Made by a program: the position numbers and the translations under genes. Below are positions 13,801 to 28,800 of a stretch of DNA of 64,000 nucleotides, piece after piece. How positions within the stretch are numbered: position 1 is the stretch's first letter; each line of letters starts with the position of its first letter. The stretch is taken from NCBI GenBank assembly GCA_013397795.1, contig VZTJ01005975.1:373620-437619 (forward strand). The letters run 5' to 3'. The notes under the pieces are model-generated. The model worked only from the letters and a program-made list of their open reading frames with translations, ran no database searches and was not told where the DNA came from. This DNA is from Orthonyx spaldingii. Its lineage: Eukaryota > Chordata > Aves > Passeriformes > Orthonychidae.

Positions 13801-16800
13801 ATTTCTAACGCCTGTGGCTCCCATTCACTGCTGTGCTGGGAGCTGTTGGTTCACACTGCTATTTCTCAGTGATCAGAACATGCTAGCTCCACGTGTTTTA
13901 ACCCTTCAGGGGGAAAATGAGAATTTTTTTCTTTCAGGCATTTCTGTAAAATGTGTTTAAACGCATTACTGGTCTAATAGTTTATTCCAGAAATTAAAGA
14001 GGAAAGTATTCTGCTCGTGTCACAGTAACATGGAATGCAGTAAACAGGACCAGAAATCAAACTCAAAAGAGCCATGAGAAGTCACTTCCTTCCATCTAAT
14101 ATCTGTACCTGTGAAGCAGCAGCATCCCTGATTACTCCTGCAAAAAGGCTGCAGAGGGATTTTATGAAAAGGCATGAAGTGGTAGGACAGGGGAGAGTGG
14201 TTTTAAGGAGGCTGAGGGTAGATTTAGGGTGGATATATGGAAGAAATTCTTCCCTGTGAGGATGGGGAGGCCCTGGCACAGGGTGCCCAGAGAAGCTGTG
14301 GCTGCCCCTGGATCCCTGGCAGTGCCCAAGGCCAGGTTGGACGGGGCTTGCAGCAACCTGGGACAGTGGGAGGTGTCCCTGCCATGGCAGGGGTGGCACT
14401 GGATGATCTTTAAGGTCCCTTCCAACCCAAACCATTCCAGGATTCTGTAATGATTTGCCTTAAATGGTATCACTGGAGTCATCTGTTACCTGGTTTCATT
14501 TTACAGAGGCCAAAAAAATGCAGAGCTAATTCCAGAAAACAAATCAGTTTAAATGGCAGTCGAGGAAAAACATTAGCAAGGCAGAATGCTATTAAATAAA
14601 TAAATTCTAAAAAGTCAAAAAGTGATTGGATGTCAACTTTAGAGGCATTTTAAAGAGAGAGGAAAAGATGTCATACATCATAAGCATTTTGGAAAAATAA
14701 TTTACTTTATGTGTAGGGAGAATCAATGTTCATCTGCTCTTCTCCCTGCATTTTATAAAAACTCTTCCAAGTTATTACGTTGAATCTTTCAGAAAAGACC
14801 ACAGCACAAATGAACAAAAAAAGAAAAAGCAATCTGTTATATTAAAACAGGCCTTATATTTCAATAATGTGAATGTGAAACTATAAACAAGCAATTTACA
14901 GATGTAGAGACTGTTAAAAGAGGCTAACCAAGTGTAAGCACATCTATGGATGTGTAGGGACCATAAATTCCAACTGCATCCTCTGATAATCCACACAAAA
15001 TTAGGTTTCCAAAGGACATGATGTCGGCGTGTCCCAGATGAGCCTCCTCTGGTCCCGTGGAGGGATGGGATCTGTTGGGGAGCAAAGAATCAGAGCAAAA
15101 ACGAAGTGATTCTCTAAGCTCTAACTCTGGTAAGAACCAGTTCTCGTGCTAGTGAGAGTATTTTTAATGGGCAGAACCAACTCGAAGGAAAAGTTTGTGC
15201 ATCCTGGTTTGGTGTGTAACACGTTGGATTTTTCTGTTGCACAGAAGTGAAGATGCAGTCAACCAGATGGCTGTCACTCCCTTCCCACTGCCTTCAGGCT
15301 CCCACTCTTCCATTGAGGTAAGGTTTGTGGGCTGTTGTTTTTAATTAGGGACTGCTGAATTGGATAGATTAATCATAATTAGCAGCTCGTGCTAAGTTCG
15401 AGCACCTTGTCTAATTAAACGTGGGATCATAAAATGCGTTGGGTAGAGACTTGGCCTAATAGGCTTATTTTCCTCTGTCTCTTTTTTTTATTGATCTGGT
15501 TGTTACTGACAGACTTGCATGGCATTAGCAGCAGGTATTAAACAGGTTCTTGCTGTACAGGAGGAAGAGAAGGCTCCAAATTAAAACCTTGTCACCTCCT
15601 GCCCTGCTCCTTTTTCAGCTGGTTGGAGTAGTCGTGGTGAGGCACTTTTGCCTGGAACAATCTTCCGATGCAAAAACAATCTCAGTGTGGTAATGTTGCC
15701 AATGTTTTTCGTGATTCTTGTTGCTACCTCAGGCCCAGTGCAGACTGATTGCTCCCCTGTGCACCAGGAATCCCTGCAGTCACCACACTTGTTATCATTT
15801 TGACATCTCAATATGGTGTAACTAAATTTTCTAGATAAACTACATGGTTAGCCTTGCTGTTGCTTTTTAATTCTATTTCTATCTGAGCTAATAAAGCAAA
15901 AGATGTTTTGTAATTCGATTGGGGTTTGGTCTTGCCTCAATAAATTCATGTGCACTGAACTCCTGGTATTTCCACGAGCACGGCTGGGATCCCTCAGCGC
16001 GGGGCCACGGGAGGTAACGCTGGATGCATCTCCTGTTTGCACTCTTGCTGTTGTTTTCCAGATTATATTACCTCTGATGGCTGCTCCTTGCAGGCCTAGT
16101 GCTGTGCAGTGCAAGAACTGCTCAGATTTTATTTGGAGCTGAGTCATTTTTGGACAGTGCTTTGGCTTTCCCTTCTCCCCTCCCACACCAGCAGTGTGTC
16201 CCAGGTGCAGCTGGTGCTTTATAAATTATTTTATAAATTCACAGAGTTCATTTTAGTTTTGTTGACTGTTTAATACCTGCATTTGTTCCCAGCTTTGTTT
16301 AATATTTGTGCCTTCAGGATGAAGCACAAAGTTTTGTTTAGGCACATTCTGTGCTATGGTCAAATGGCTGTAATTACAAAGTGTGTCTTTGTTTGCCTTT
16401 AGAGGTAAATGCTTGTGGGTTGAGTTTCATGCATTAGTGGCAAATTCTTACTATTTACATTATGTTTGTTTTATAAGTAAATGCAGGTTTTTACTTCTAG
16501 CTGGTAACTTTTTATTATAGAAAATCAACATAACCAAATATAGTGATGTTATACAGAAGTTTACATTGCTTTCGTTGGCAGCTCTTCCTGTCTTTAAATA
16601 AAGAAAAAAATAGCCTTATATCTTGAAGTTATATCTTCAAATATCTTTGAAATACCACATAAATATTTAACGTTGTGTGTTACATGCACCCTACGTGTAA
16701 CTTGTCAGATCACATTAAGCAGCCTGCCTGGTGTAATGGAATATCAGGGTGCCACAGTTACCATGTCTTATTGTGTTAGTTTCCTTCAGCTTATCTCTTG

Positions 16801-19800
16801 ATCTTTATCTTATCTCTTTATCTGCAGCTTATCTCTTTATCTTCGTTATATGAAAAGCGATAAACAGTAAATACACCTTAAGTCAGGGTTTTGCTTCATT
16901 GCATGGAGTTGCAGGACGGGATGAGACTGTGTTGTGGTGTGATACTGTGGGCAAGCCCCCAGAAACAAAGTATATTAAATATTAATTACTGTAAAATATG
17001 TTTTTAGAAGTTTCAATCACCAGAAAGCTGCAGAATGCAATATTTTGTTGCGACAGTGAACATAGGTGCTTTGTCCGCTCAAGTGGTGGTCGAGACATTT
17101 GAGTTATTCACTTAAATGTAAAATGAAATGTAGAATGTCTAATGAAAATTCAGAAATAGTTTTGTTTCTAGGCCTAAAGAGTCCAGAGGAGGCCCTGGAG
17201 CTGCTCCAGGGCTGGAGCCCCTCTGGAGCCCGGCTGGGAGAGCTGGGGGTGCTCACCTGGAGAGGAGAAGGCTCCAGGGAGAGCTCAGAGCCCCTGTCAG
17301 AACCCAAAGGGGCTCCAGGAGAGCTGGAGAGGGACTGGGGACAAGGGCTGGAGGGACAGGACACAGGGAATGGCTTCCCACTGCCAGAGGGCAGGGATGG
17401 ATGGGAGATTGGGAAGGAATTGTTCCCTGTGAAGGTGGGCAGGCACAAGAATACCTTGTGGTGCTTTGTGTCAGCCAAGTGGGGACCAAGGTCTGCCTTC
17501 CCAGACTTGTCTCCCGCCTTGGCCCCCTGACACTGGGAGGCTTTAACTGTGGATCTTTCTGCCGTGTCATGCCGTCCCTTGTATACAAAAACAACAAAAA
17601 AAGGGTAAAACTGTCTAATTTTCCTCTTCAGCTGTTATGGGGGAGCAGAGCTCTGTTTAAAAGCTGTTGTCAATCCTCTCTCCCAGGACCACGGCGGCAC
17701 TGAACCTGCAAGCGGTGACGAAGACCCAAGTTTGGAAGTTGTCATGAAAAGCTTGACTGATGAGGAAGCCAACAAAGCTGTAAGTGACTAAAAGCAATAT
17801 TTAATGATGATTAGAGTTTAGGAAATAGAGGCTCACTGGCTTGATTGGTTTTCTCTGCATTTTTATTGGAGTGTTGCAGCACTTTTGTCAAATTATTATT
17901 TATCCAGTACATGTGAAAAAGCGGAATCAAACTCAGCTTTACATACACAGCCTGTTTTCACGAACCAAGCACTCAGTATAACTTGTTAAAATACCAAGAT
18001 AAGAGTTTTCATGGAGCATTTTGGCCCTCTCTTGGGTTCTTGGTGAGTGAGGGGATTGCATTTCCACTCCTGCCATCCGTGTGTGACAAACTTGAGAAAA
18101 AGCCTGATCTGTAAATCATATTCTTATTTATATTCATAGCTTCATAAATTCTTAAGGCCAAAATGTCTATTATCATAATCTAGTCTTGCCTCCTGAATAA
18201 CACAGCTATAGAGTTGCTCTCAGTAATTTCTGCATTAAGACCATAACTTGTGGTTTAATGTGGTTCTGTCAGCGTGCACTGCAATAAATACTGAACTTCT
18301 CATTGATACAGATGGAGCTTTTTGTTGTTTAATAGGTCAGGATCATGCATTATCAGGAATCTGAAAGTCCTTCAGGGTGCAGCTCTGATCTCTTTTTTTT
18401 GGACTCTGTGTTAAAAGTTTAAAATGGAAAACACTAAACATGACTAACCTGGAGGTACCTCAGAATTTGCTGAGAGAGTCTTTTTGCAGCCTACTCCAGT
18501 TTCAAGGAGTGCAGGACTTGCTGTGTGTGCACAGTCTGTGTGTCCTCAGCTAAGGAAACCTGACATTCCTGGATATTTTTCCTCTTAGATGTCTTCTTGC
18601 TCCATCATGTCTTTTGCAAGAAGTGTCTTGGGGTTTGCAGATATAAATTGAATATACATAATGCTCTGTAGCTAGTAAGTGTTTAATTAATGAGTCTGCA
18701 AATGCTAAGAGTTAGGAAGTGTTATGTGCTATTCAAGCATCAGAATTAATCACCCATGGATTGATTTATGTCCCTAATGGATTACAAAAAGGTCGAATTA
18801 TTGCTCTTAGGTAGCCTTGTGCAGATTCCTCTGATGGGCTGGAATAGAAATGAATCAGAGTTTCACTGTATGTATTTGCAGGTGTCATTCACCTGGTTTT
18901 ATTGGAGTTCTTGCTCAGCTTGGCAAGGAATTTTAGAGGGATTGCAAGGTAATACGAGAAATTGCTCAAAGACCAAAGTGGGTAACAATATATAAAAGAT
19001 ACAAAAATGAGCTCTTGGTGTAGGTTATTGTGCTGTGCAGCTCTTTGAGTGGTGTTAGAGGAGGGGTGAATTTAGTGGGAAAAAGAAATTGCAGCAGTCC
19101 TAGGTAAGTGTGGAGGGAAGGTGCCTCTGGAACCACAGGAAACCCAGAATATATTGGCAGCTTCTTTTCAAACTTGAAACAAGAAAGAAGGGACCTGTGG
19201 AGCCAAAGGGTACAAGTTGAAAGGTAAAAGAAAAGAAAGAGTTCTCCTAAACAGAGCCACGGCAGAGACGTGAGAGAAGGCAAAGGTGTGCACTTACAAA
19301 AGTATTGGAATGGCTGTAGATCCAACTGCTCGTTCCATAACTCCTTCAGTTGGGCCAGCCCTTGGTTTAGGGATATAAATGGCTGAAAAATAGTGGCAAA
19401 ATCCAGTTTCATAATTGCAGAGTTTTCTTACCATCAGGATTTTAAAACTACATGGGAAATATTTCTGAGTGGATCTCAGTTTTGGGAGTGCTGATGGTTC
19501 TGGCCAGAAGGAAGGGGGTTTGTAGGCACAGCTGGCGTTAAGACTTTGACTCTGCAGTGCAGCACAAGAGAAATTGGTGTTTTGGGGAAGGGAGGTTTCT
19601 CTTGCAGGGTTCTAGTGACTGTGGAAGCAAAAGAAAACAGTGCCTTGTTTTTCATAGCACGAGGGTTGCTACCAGAGCCTCTGTGCTGCTTCACCATTGT
19701 TACTGAATTTCTCAGTCATATGTCGGGAGAAATCAGGAATGTGAAAGTCAACAAGTAAGATCAAGTTCACTGAGTAAATAAAAAGTATGTGCTTATCAGC

Positions 19801-22800
19801 AGAGATCTCCCACAAGTATGTACAGCTCAAAGCACGGGCAGGATGTCTCACCAAGTGACAGCTGTAATAAAGGGAAAATTAAAAAATTCACATCATTCTC
19901 TATTCATCTGTTGCTGATAAATTTGTCAGTCTCTCCCAACATACTCTTTGTTGTCACTTCATCACTTTAAAAGCTATAAAGTTGTATAATGGACATCATT
20001 GTAGGCTTGGATGATAAGAAGGGGGAAGGAAAACAACTTTTTTTCTGAACTGGAGCCAGTGGAAGCGTTAGGCAAAGTCTGAATGTTTATTAGCTGAGGT
20101 TTGAGGTGGCCTGAGAGAAGGTCCTGGGTTTCTGAGGGCTGGAGAAATCTGGCTTTCCATAAGGTGTCCTTGGAAAAGAATTGATGGAGGGGACCTTGAG
20201 GTGCTGTTGGAGGTTTTAACCTGACCAAGGTGAGAATGGATTCATTTGCCTTTAAAGGTTTGAACTTGGAACAATGATTTGTCTTTACCACAGACAGAAA
20301 ACACATCCTGGAAACACTGGCAGAGAGGAGGGGCTGTGTAAAAATGCTGTTGGATGGAGCTGGATTGGATTAAACCAGTTGTGTTGCAGAGTTTTGACAA
20401 ATGCTGAGTGTATTCAGTTCTTGATTTGTTCAGGTAGCTCTAGCTCCAGCTCAGTTAAAAAATCAGAGACAGGTAAAGGTGGTGCCTGGTGCTTCTTGCT
20501 GTGCAAGATGAAGCTTCAGATTTTAGTCACATATCACAGTGAAAAAGGGAAGTATGAAGTCATTTTTCATTGCTCATTAAAACAATCTCTCAGAAAATGA
20601 CAAAGCAGTCTTCCCATTTCTCCCCTGACACCTCTGATAATACAATGAGATCACCACTTTATCTTTGTTCCTGTTACCCGTTTGGATGATTGTTGCAGTT
20701 GTAGAGTTACAGCAAGCTGGGAGAAAAAATTCGAGGGGAAAAAAAAGATCCTGTGGGGGTTGGCATGATTTAACATAATAAAGCTCCAGCAAACAAGGCC
20801 AGTATTTTCAAGCTGAGTTACCTACAATTCTATTTACTTTTTGTTTTAATGTAGAAATTGTCATCTTAGTTAGACTTCCTTTTTGAAATGCGGAATATCT
20901 TTTGAATATTTGGAAGATTTGAAATTATTTTTTGTAGTTGGTACTGATCTTTTCTGCAAAACAGACTGTTTATCAGGGGGTTTTAATGTGGGATAAGATA
21001 ATTAACTATTACTGGGATCAAAGCAGCCTCAATTTAGTGAAGAGCTGACAAGGGAGGGCTCTGTAACTGTCTGGAAGCAGTTGTAGAAGTAAGAGATAAA
21101 AATATATTTTTTTTGTATTGCAAAGATACAGAAGGAAATTAGGCTACAAGTGGAGCCAGTGATTGAAGTACCATTGTTGGAGATCTTTTTAATGAGGCTG
21201 GAGGATGCATTTTAAGCAGTTGCTTTATTTAGGAGAGCCAGAAAAAGAGGGGGAGGAGAGAACAGATGACTTTGAACCCCTTCCTGCTGTGGGCACTGAG
21301 GGGTTGGGAATTGCTGTCCCAACACACAGCTTGGGAATGGCTGTCTCAATCATTCCAGAGCTTGATATTGCTCTGGAACAACCCAGAGCACGTGTGATCA
21401 TCTCCTTCCCAGAAATCCCTCCTGTGCATTGCTGGCCTTCAGAACTGAGGGTGTGTTTTTAATAACTCCTGATATTCCCCCTGCTCACAGCAGCTTTTCC
21501 TCTTTTAGGTATTGGGCTTCAGCTTTGTTTGGTGCTACAAATGGACTTAGATGAAGAAATCATGGAATCACAGACTGGATTGGGTTGGGAGGAACCTTAA
21601 ATTCCATCCCATCCCACCCCTGCCATGGGGACACTTTCCACTACCCCAGGGTGCTCCCAGCCCCGTCCAGCCTGGCCTTGGACACTTCCAGGGATCCAGG
21701 GGCAGCCACAGCTTCTCTGGAAATTCCATCCCAGCCCCTCATCACCCTCACAGGGAACAATTCCTTCCCAGTATCCCATCTCTCCCTGCCCTCTGGCAGT
21801 GGGAAGCCATTCCCTGTGTCCTGTCCCTCTAAACCTCACTGTATTTCTCCAGAATCATCATTGTGAGTTTTGGAAGGTATTTGATTGAAGCTAATGAGAC
21901 CTTTTCAATGCACCTCACTTTCTTTTTTGACTTTTTAGGATGTGAAATGTCAAGCTGACACACCAGTGGTGGCAGATCAGCAGGAGGCAGAGGAGCAGCT
22001 CCCAGAAAACGTGCGTGTGTTTAGGAGAACGTTTGTGTGTTTATGATAACCAGTAAGGGAGCGTTCTGAGGGCTTGACTTGGTTGAAGATTGTGTGGTTT
22101 GTGGGAGGAAGGGGTTAACTGGGGAGACATTAAAATAATTTTATTGATGGAAACTTGAAAAATTACTGGCTTCTCTTTAAATTGTGGAAGTTGCTTGTTT
22201 TCCTTCTCTTGATTTTGAGGATTTAGTGAGGCTGATCATCAGCAGCTCATGCTGGTGACCTCATCATATCACGCCTTTGTGTGGCTGGTAACTCCTCTCT
22301 CTTGCTTCTGCTTTGCTTTTAGGTCCTCAACCAGATCAAAGAGCCCAAGTCTTCCAGCAAAGCAGCAGTGAGCTCACAGGAGATTCCCCTGGAGCCAGCA
22401 CCTGCTCACCTTTCTCCAGAGGCAGAAGTCACCAGCCGCAGTAGGAACCAGTGATTTTTCCACAATACAGTGTGGTTTCAGTACCCTAACCCAAGATCAA
22501 TGTTTTCATTTTGTTTTCCAGATAACTTTTGCTGATTTTTTTTTTTTTCTTTGAACATCCAATGACCCACTCTAAGTTATTTTATGAAGTGTTTGTATTT
22601 TTCTCTCCTTTAGCAATTTTTGAGAGCTTGAAGGTGTCTTCACTTGTTTTTCTTGACTTTGACCTACAAAGATGGTCTTGTTTTTGATTGAAATAGAAGG
22701 AAAGACAATTTGGGACATCCCGTCCATTCCATGGTGCTGGAATATCTCTCCTGAATTGATAGATAAGATAGAACAGATAGATCCTCTCCATCACGATCTG

Positions 22801-25800
22801 AATTGTACAGGTTAAAACTGATTTAGATGTTCTCACAGGCATTTACTGTGAGCATTTACTGCTAGAACTCAAGTCACTCTGAATTAGAGACTTCAGAAGT
22901 GACTCAGGGTAGTCCTCTAGTTCCATTTTGTTAAGATGAAGAGCAAAGAAATCTTAATTAGGTGTTGCCGCACGATTCCTTTGCTGATTCCCATTTTCCT
23001 ATTGCATTGTGTGACTTATTTCTTTCCCTTTTGATGTTCCCAGGTGTCTTCCCACCTCCACTGCCTGTGGATCCAGCCACATGTCCCATAGTCCCAGGGC
23101 AGGAGATGACCATCGAGATCTCCAAGGGTCGCTCTGGCCTCGGGCTCAGCATCGTCGGGGGCAAAGACACTCCACTGGTGAGTTTCTGTTCCAATAATGT
23201 TTCCTGCAGACAGAGACAAGAAAAACATGGACAGTGATAATGTCCTTAATGTGTAATTGCTCTAATAAATTGTTGAGGACAGGGAGGACAAACCAACAAC
23301 TATAACCTCCAACAAAAAATTGGTAATTTTGCCTTGCGTCAGATGAGACGATGCTCCCGTTTAAATTGTTTGTGTTTCAGTAGTTTTTCTGATGTGGTCA
23401 GAGGTTGCAAGTGTGTTTTCTTTTATTTGCCCATTGTGAATCAGGAGTTGCAGGCAGGTAAGTCACCAGAATGGCTGGACTAGAAGTTAATGTTGCAGAG
23501 GCAGAGCTGTCTCAGCAAGGATAACACCTCTGTCCTGAGAGCAGGAATGCTCAGTAGCTGTTTGAACAAACTGTGATTTATCTGCCTGCCAGCAAAAGCC
23601 CTTGCAGAACAGAGGTAAACCAAAGGTAATCTTTTATTGTTTTCTGTGTCTTTTGGCTTAGTCTGCCTCTTGGATGTGCTGGTTTTTAAAAAAATTATCG
23701 TCAGATAAATTAAAACGCATCAGTTCAAGTGTGAGCTCAGCAAATTAGTGATGCTAAACCCCTCTCTGTCTCTGCTCTTGCTGTCTCCTCTCCACTTTCC
23801 ATTTGAGAGGTGCTTTCCTACAGTGTAAGAGAAGCCAGATCGGGTTTTTTAAATGTCAAATTCAGTTCTTTCAGTAAACAAGTCTGTTGCAGAGGTGTCT
23901 TTGCTGGGGTCTCCTGAATTCCCTGACAGAGAGACACTTCAGGCAGTGGAGCTGCTCTGGTACAAGCAGTTTTTCCCCAAAATATCCTAGAGGTGCATCA
24001 TTAAACATCAAAGTGCAGTGAGTGTCAGCAGGTACAGACAGTTCAATGTAGTAGTCTTCATCCAGACAAAAAAACAAAAAAAAAAAAAAAGAAGGGAAAA
24101 TTAAAAGGAAAGAAGAAAGGAAGTCAAAAGGAAAAAGAAAGTTTTGTTTTGCAGAGTGTGGCCTGGATCTTTCATAGTGTTAAAGCTGAAATTGGAGAAA
24201 GTTCAGATTTTGGTCCCATTTATCCCAGTCTCCAGTTATGTAGGGTTGGGATGAATTGCTCTGTTTCCCATGGAGATGGAGCTGAGTTCATTTTCACTCT
24301 CTCCAGCCATGCACAGTTTTGTCCCCAGTCCCCTTTTTTTGTCAAGCTCCTCGTGTTGAGTAAATTCAAATAAGTTGCTCAGTGTTAGTCATCTCCCTGC
24401 TTTTTCATTTAACTGGAATTTGGAAATAATACATGGCAGTCTGTCAGATGCAATATGGTGTGTGTCTTTCATGAGATCTTAATATAAATAAATGAAAATT
24501 GTAAATAACTGCTTTACAGAGCAAATGAGAAAAATGAAAGGGTTTTATTCTTTAAATGGAGTAAATGGTTTTGGTTAGGTATTATGCTTTCATTAGTTTA
24601 TTCATTAAAGTGTCCTCCTAGGAGCTGATTTTAAAGTCAACTGGAGTGCAGTAAGTGAAACCATGAAGGGAGGGAGGTCCAACTCCCCACTTTTCAGATC
24701 CTCAACTTGCAGGACTTACCAAAATGAGTCCCTGCTTCTTTTCATAGTTCTGAATCTGCTCATTGAAAGGCAACAAGTGGTGTTCCATAGGAAACAAGGT
24801 GCTTTTGGGAAACCACGGTCTCACCCGATCGTTTGCCATCCCTCTCTGGGATTCTCCATAACTTCCTTCTCCTCAAGGCAGGAGCTCAGGGTTGTCTCCA
24901 CAGCTGGTGGGATCACAGAATCCTGGAATGGTTTGGGTTGGAAAGGACCTTAAAGATCCTCCAGTTACAACCCCCTGCCATGGGCAGAGAACCTCCCATT
25001 TTTCTGTCTTCTTTATGCTTCTGATCTTCTCCAAATTACTTTGATGTCTTCCTTTTTTTGCCCTGGGGTCCGAAAACCTTCTGTAAAGAGCTGAAACAAA
25101 GTCCACATGATGTAAAGAGCAGTAAAAGCAAATACTGCTCAGGGCTGTAGGAGAGTTTCTGTCTTTCTGAGCTTCATGGCTTAGAGAGAAAATATAACAA
25201 AACAGCTCTGTGGAGCTGAGTGATGGATCTGTCTTGCTCTCTGTCATTTGGTTGTAACTCAGTTACACAGATGGACATCTTTTGGATTTTAAAAAAGTCA
25301 AGATAAAATAAGTTTATCAGTTCCAAAGGTCTTGTTTGTGTGGCAGGAATTTTGTGTCCGAGAGCCACTGTTTGCTGCAGTGCAGAGAAATTGGAATGAA
25401 TTATAATTGGCTTCAGCAAAAGTGCCTACAAACCCCTGAAGGACATGAACCCCTGCTCCTCCTCGGATCTCAGAAGTAATTTATCAGCGTGGGGGAAGCC
25501 AGGAATGCTTCTCAGAACGTGTCAAGTCTAAAATGAACACGGCAAACCTGTAAGGGCCTCACCCATGTGGTGCTAAAATGCTCTTGATCTAAAAATGCTG
25601 AGCTGAGGGTACTCAACAGCAGCTCACATGGGGTGGGAAAGCTCTCTCAGAATATTTTATATCTTCCTTGAGCACTAGATGTACAGGCCCAGCTTTTGGA
25701 ATAATAAATCTGGCAGCCAGGGACAGGCTGCTTCAGAATGAAATACAGAGTGTAACTTTTAAGTCATAACCTCAGGAATCTCATCAGGAATCACCAAGTA

Positions 25801-28800
25801 GAGACCTGAAAAATACAGCCTGTGAGCAGAGAAGTTAATTTGTTCAGGAGGTTGGAAAGTGATGTCTCAACCCCTGTGAAATGTTTTTTGGTGAGGAGAT
25901 GTCCATCCCATTAAGCTCCAAACCCTTTCCAGTCATGTTTTATTTAAGCCAGGACTGGGGCTCTGTGCTGGGGGAGCAGGGGAGCACCAGCTGGAAAGAT
26001 GGGCTTGCAGGAAAGGCCTGGGGAAGGAAGGATTGTCCTTGGGAGTTATCTTCGTGTTGTTGATCTTCAGACTGCTCTAGCCCTGGAGCAATTCTGTTTC
26101 ATTTCCCTCTAAGCGTTGATTTTTTATTTTTTTTTTTAAGTTTTTTTTTCTTCACTCACTTTCATTTCACCTCCCCACGTACCCCTGAGAGAACACAACA
26201 CATGGCCTCTGCTTTAAAGCAATTAAAGTGCAGAGTGGAGCTGGCTGAAGCACAGGGCTTTCACTTTGTGATTTTTTTTCAAACTTTTTTTTTGGTTGTA
26301 GTCCAATCAAACTTGTAAAAGTAACCTCAGAGTGGGAATTTAAAACAGGGGGAAAAAAAACCAGTGTTTTCTGAAACATCCCCAAAATGAGGTTTGAGGC
26401 TCTTAATGCTGCTCCCCAGGACACCCATGAGATTTTCATCTTAAACCCTCAGAGAACAGGACATCAAGGAATTGTTTTAAATTGTGCTCGTCCAGAGGGT
26501 GTGTGGGGTCTGTCCAGAGAGGCTGTGGGTGTTGAGCAGGGCTCAGATCAACCTGGCCTAGTGGAAGCTGTCCCATGGCAGGAGATGGAATGAGATGGGC
26601 TTTGAGGTCCCTCCCAAGCCAAACCATTCCGTGATTCTCTGAAATCCCAACCCCATCACCACCCCGGGGTGGGTGAATGCTGCCAGGCCTTTCCCAGTTA
26701 ACAGCTTGCAATGGTTTTCTGTGATCCAGGACAGTCAATTTTCAGGGGTTTGATTCCTGGCAGCACATGGAAGAGGCCCTGCCCTAAGATACAAACATTT
26801 TCTTTGCGGGGTGGGAGCACTGCTTTGCTGCCAGCTGAATAATTTAGTAATGGTCGAGTTGATTACTGGTAGTTATTGACTCTGTCTGTGCTGCCTGGGT
26901 GATTAAGACACTCTGACGTGCCAGAGGGGATTCAGCAATTTCAAGGCTGGTTTGGGGATGTTCCTCCAGGCAGGGTTAGAGAACCTGGGAGGGAGGAGGG
27001 CTCAGAGGCTCAGCTGGGGCTTGAAATCACAGCTAACTGCTGAAGAACATTGCAAGGGCTGTAACTTAGGGCTCTCTGGAGGTGGAGCAGGTAGGGGGTG
27101 GTCATTATCTCAACCTTACACAGAAAGGAAGAAAAACATACTTTATCCTGTGTGGTTTTTGTTGTAAACAACAACAAACCTCTGATGCAGGATTTTTTAT
27201 ACTGGGTTGTCTACTTTGAATGTGGTACATTTTCTTTTTGTACTTTTGCTTTCAGCTGGCTTTAATAATAAAGCGTTTTTAAGGCAATTAACAAAGTTTA
27301 AGGTACTCCATCTGTAAAACAAAGTGATCCACAAAGCCAGGGAGCTGGAACATGAAAAATAGCAGAACATGCCTGTGCTCAGCTAACAGGAGTTGGTGTG
27401 AGAGCTGCTAACACTGGAGCTGGGGAGATAAAAACTTCCCTGAGCACCTGGGTTAGCCCAGAAGGTTTTCCGGGGAGCTTCCTGAGGGTGGGATGCAGTT
27501 TGACAGAAGAATATTTAGATTCATTCTGTCAGTCCAGGTGAGTCATCCCTTGAATAAACCCCATCTGTTAAGGGAGGGCGAGGGAATAATCAGGAAAACT
27601 GTGCCTCGAAACTGCAGCTGTTCAAGCCCCGGTGTCTGCCCCTGGAGCTGCGAGGGATAATTGCCCTGTGAGGGCTCCACGCTGCCAAAACCAGGCTGCT
27701 CCTGCTCCAAAGCCAAGCCTGAGAGCTCTGCTTTGTGCCCTGTGCAGTCTGTCAGCAGTGGGGACCCACCTGAGCACGAGGGCTCTGTGATTCCTGTGGC
27801 TCTGAAGAGGTTCTCCCTTGGCTGAGCTTTGATCCCACCCTCCCCACTTCAGTTATATTCAAATCCAGGCAAAAATATCTTTATCAGGTATAGACAGACA
27901 ATGTCTGAGTGACTGCACAGACAGACACCCAGTGCAGCTAAGGCTGAGAGTGTTCTCGTGAAATATGCTTACCTTGTAACTGCAAATGAAAAGGGAGATA
28001 TTGGCCCCGGGAGGGTTCCAGCAATATATGGGCTATAGAGGCTGCTGCTGCTGTTAAATCCACCACACAAAGAATGGAACAATGGAATGAAAAATGGGAA
28101 TAGGAGCCCTGAGTTTTTAATCGTGGCTCGGGTATCGTAGAGGGAGAGTCTGCGGTTGGGAGAGGAAAAAAATGCAGTTCCTCCTAAACCCTCACCCACG
28201 TTTATAAACCAGGAGGCACTTTAATGACAGGGTGGTAAGTGCAGTTAGCTTGAAATTGTGAGGAATGGCTTTGACTCCTGCTTGGGTAATGCTAAAATGG
28301 AGTTGGTGGATTCATCATCGTTCCAGGAGGACGTTGGCTTGCAGGAGCATGACAAACCCAAGCTGCTTTGTACATGAGTTGTCACAAAAGGGAATTAGGG
28401 CAGTAAGTTTTGCAAATCATGTCTTTGATGGGTCTTTGGCAAGGGTTTAGGGCTTGCTTGCGTAGCAGGGCCTTGCCTGAAGGAGCTGGTGTCTTCCAGG
28501 AATGTAAATCAGCCATGAAATTTAAGTTAACAATATACAAAAGCAGCAGGACCTGTCAGGATGGGCTTCAGGAGCATCCTGGCTGCTGCTGCTTGAAACT
28601 CCTGGCTTTGGGCTTCCTGTGTCACACACATCCAGGACCTCATGCATTCTTTATAACCTGTGCTATGCTCTGTACACTGCAAACTTTCTTTTTTTTTTTT
28701 TTTTTTTTTAACTTAATAAAATAATGAGAGTGGGAGAGTTAAGGTTTTAATATGTCATTCTGTGTTTTATTATTCCCTCTAAAATGAGCATGTATACTTT

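Larger units (their letters stand above)
7581..15244 (+). other. PATJ: PATJ intron (7.7 kb) after PDZ6
   Basis: The intron contains a short CR1 3' end (about 10003-10068) and a longer sense CR1 (about 14195-14450). The rest is unique-looking AT-rich sequence with no recognised element. The acceptor is TTGCACAG at 15237-15244. Confidence 0.85.
15318..17686 (+). other. PATJ: PATJ intron (2.4 kb) in the PDZ6-PDZ7 linker
   Basis: The intron holds an imperfect pyrimidine-rich tandem stretch (16787-16844) and a CR1 fragment missing its 3' end (about 17175-17445). The acceptor is CTCTCTCCCAG. Confidence 0.85.
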
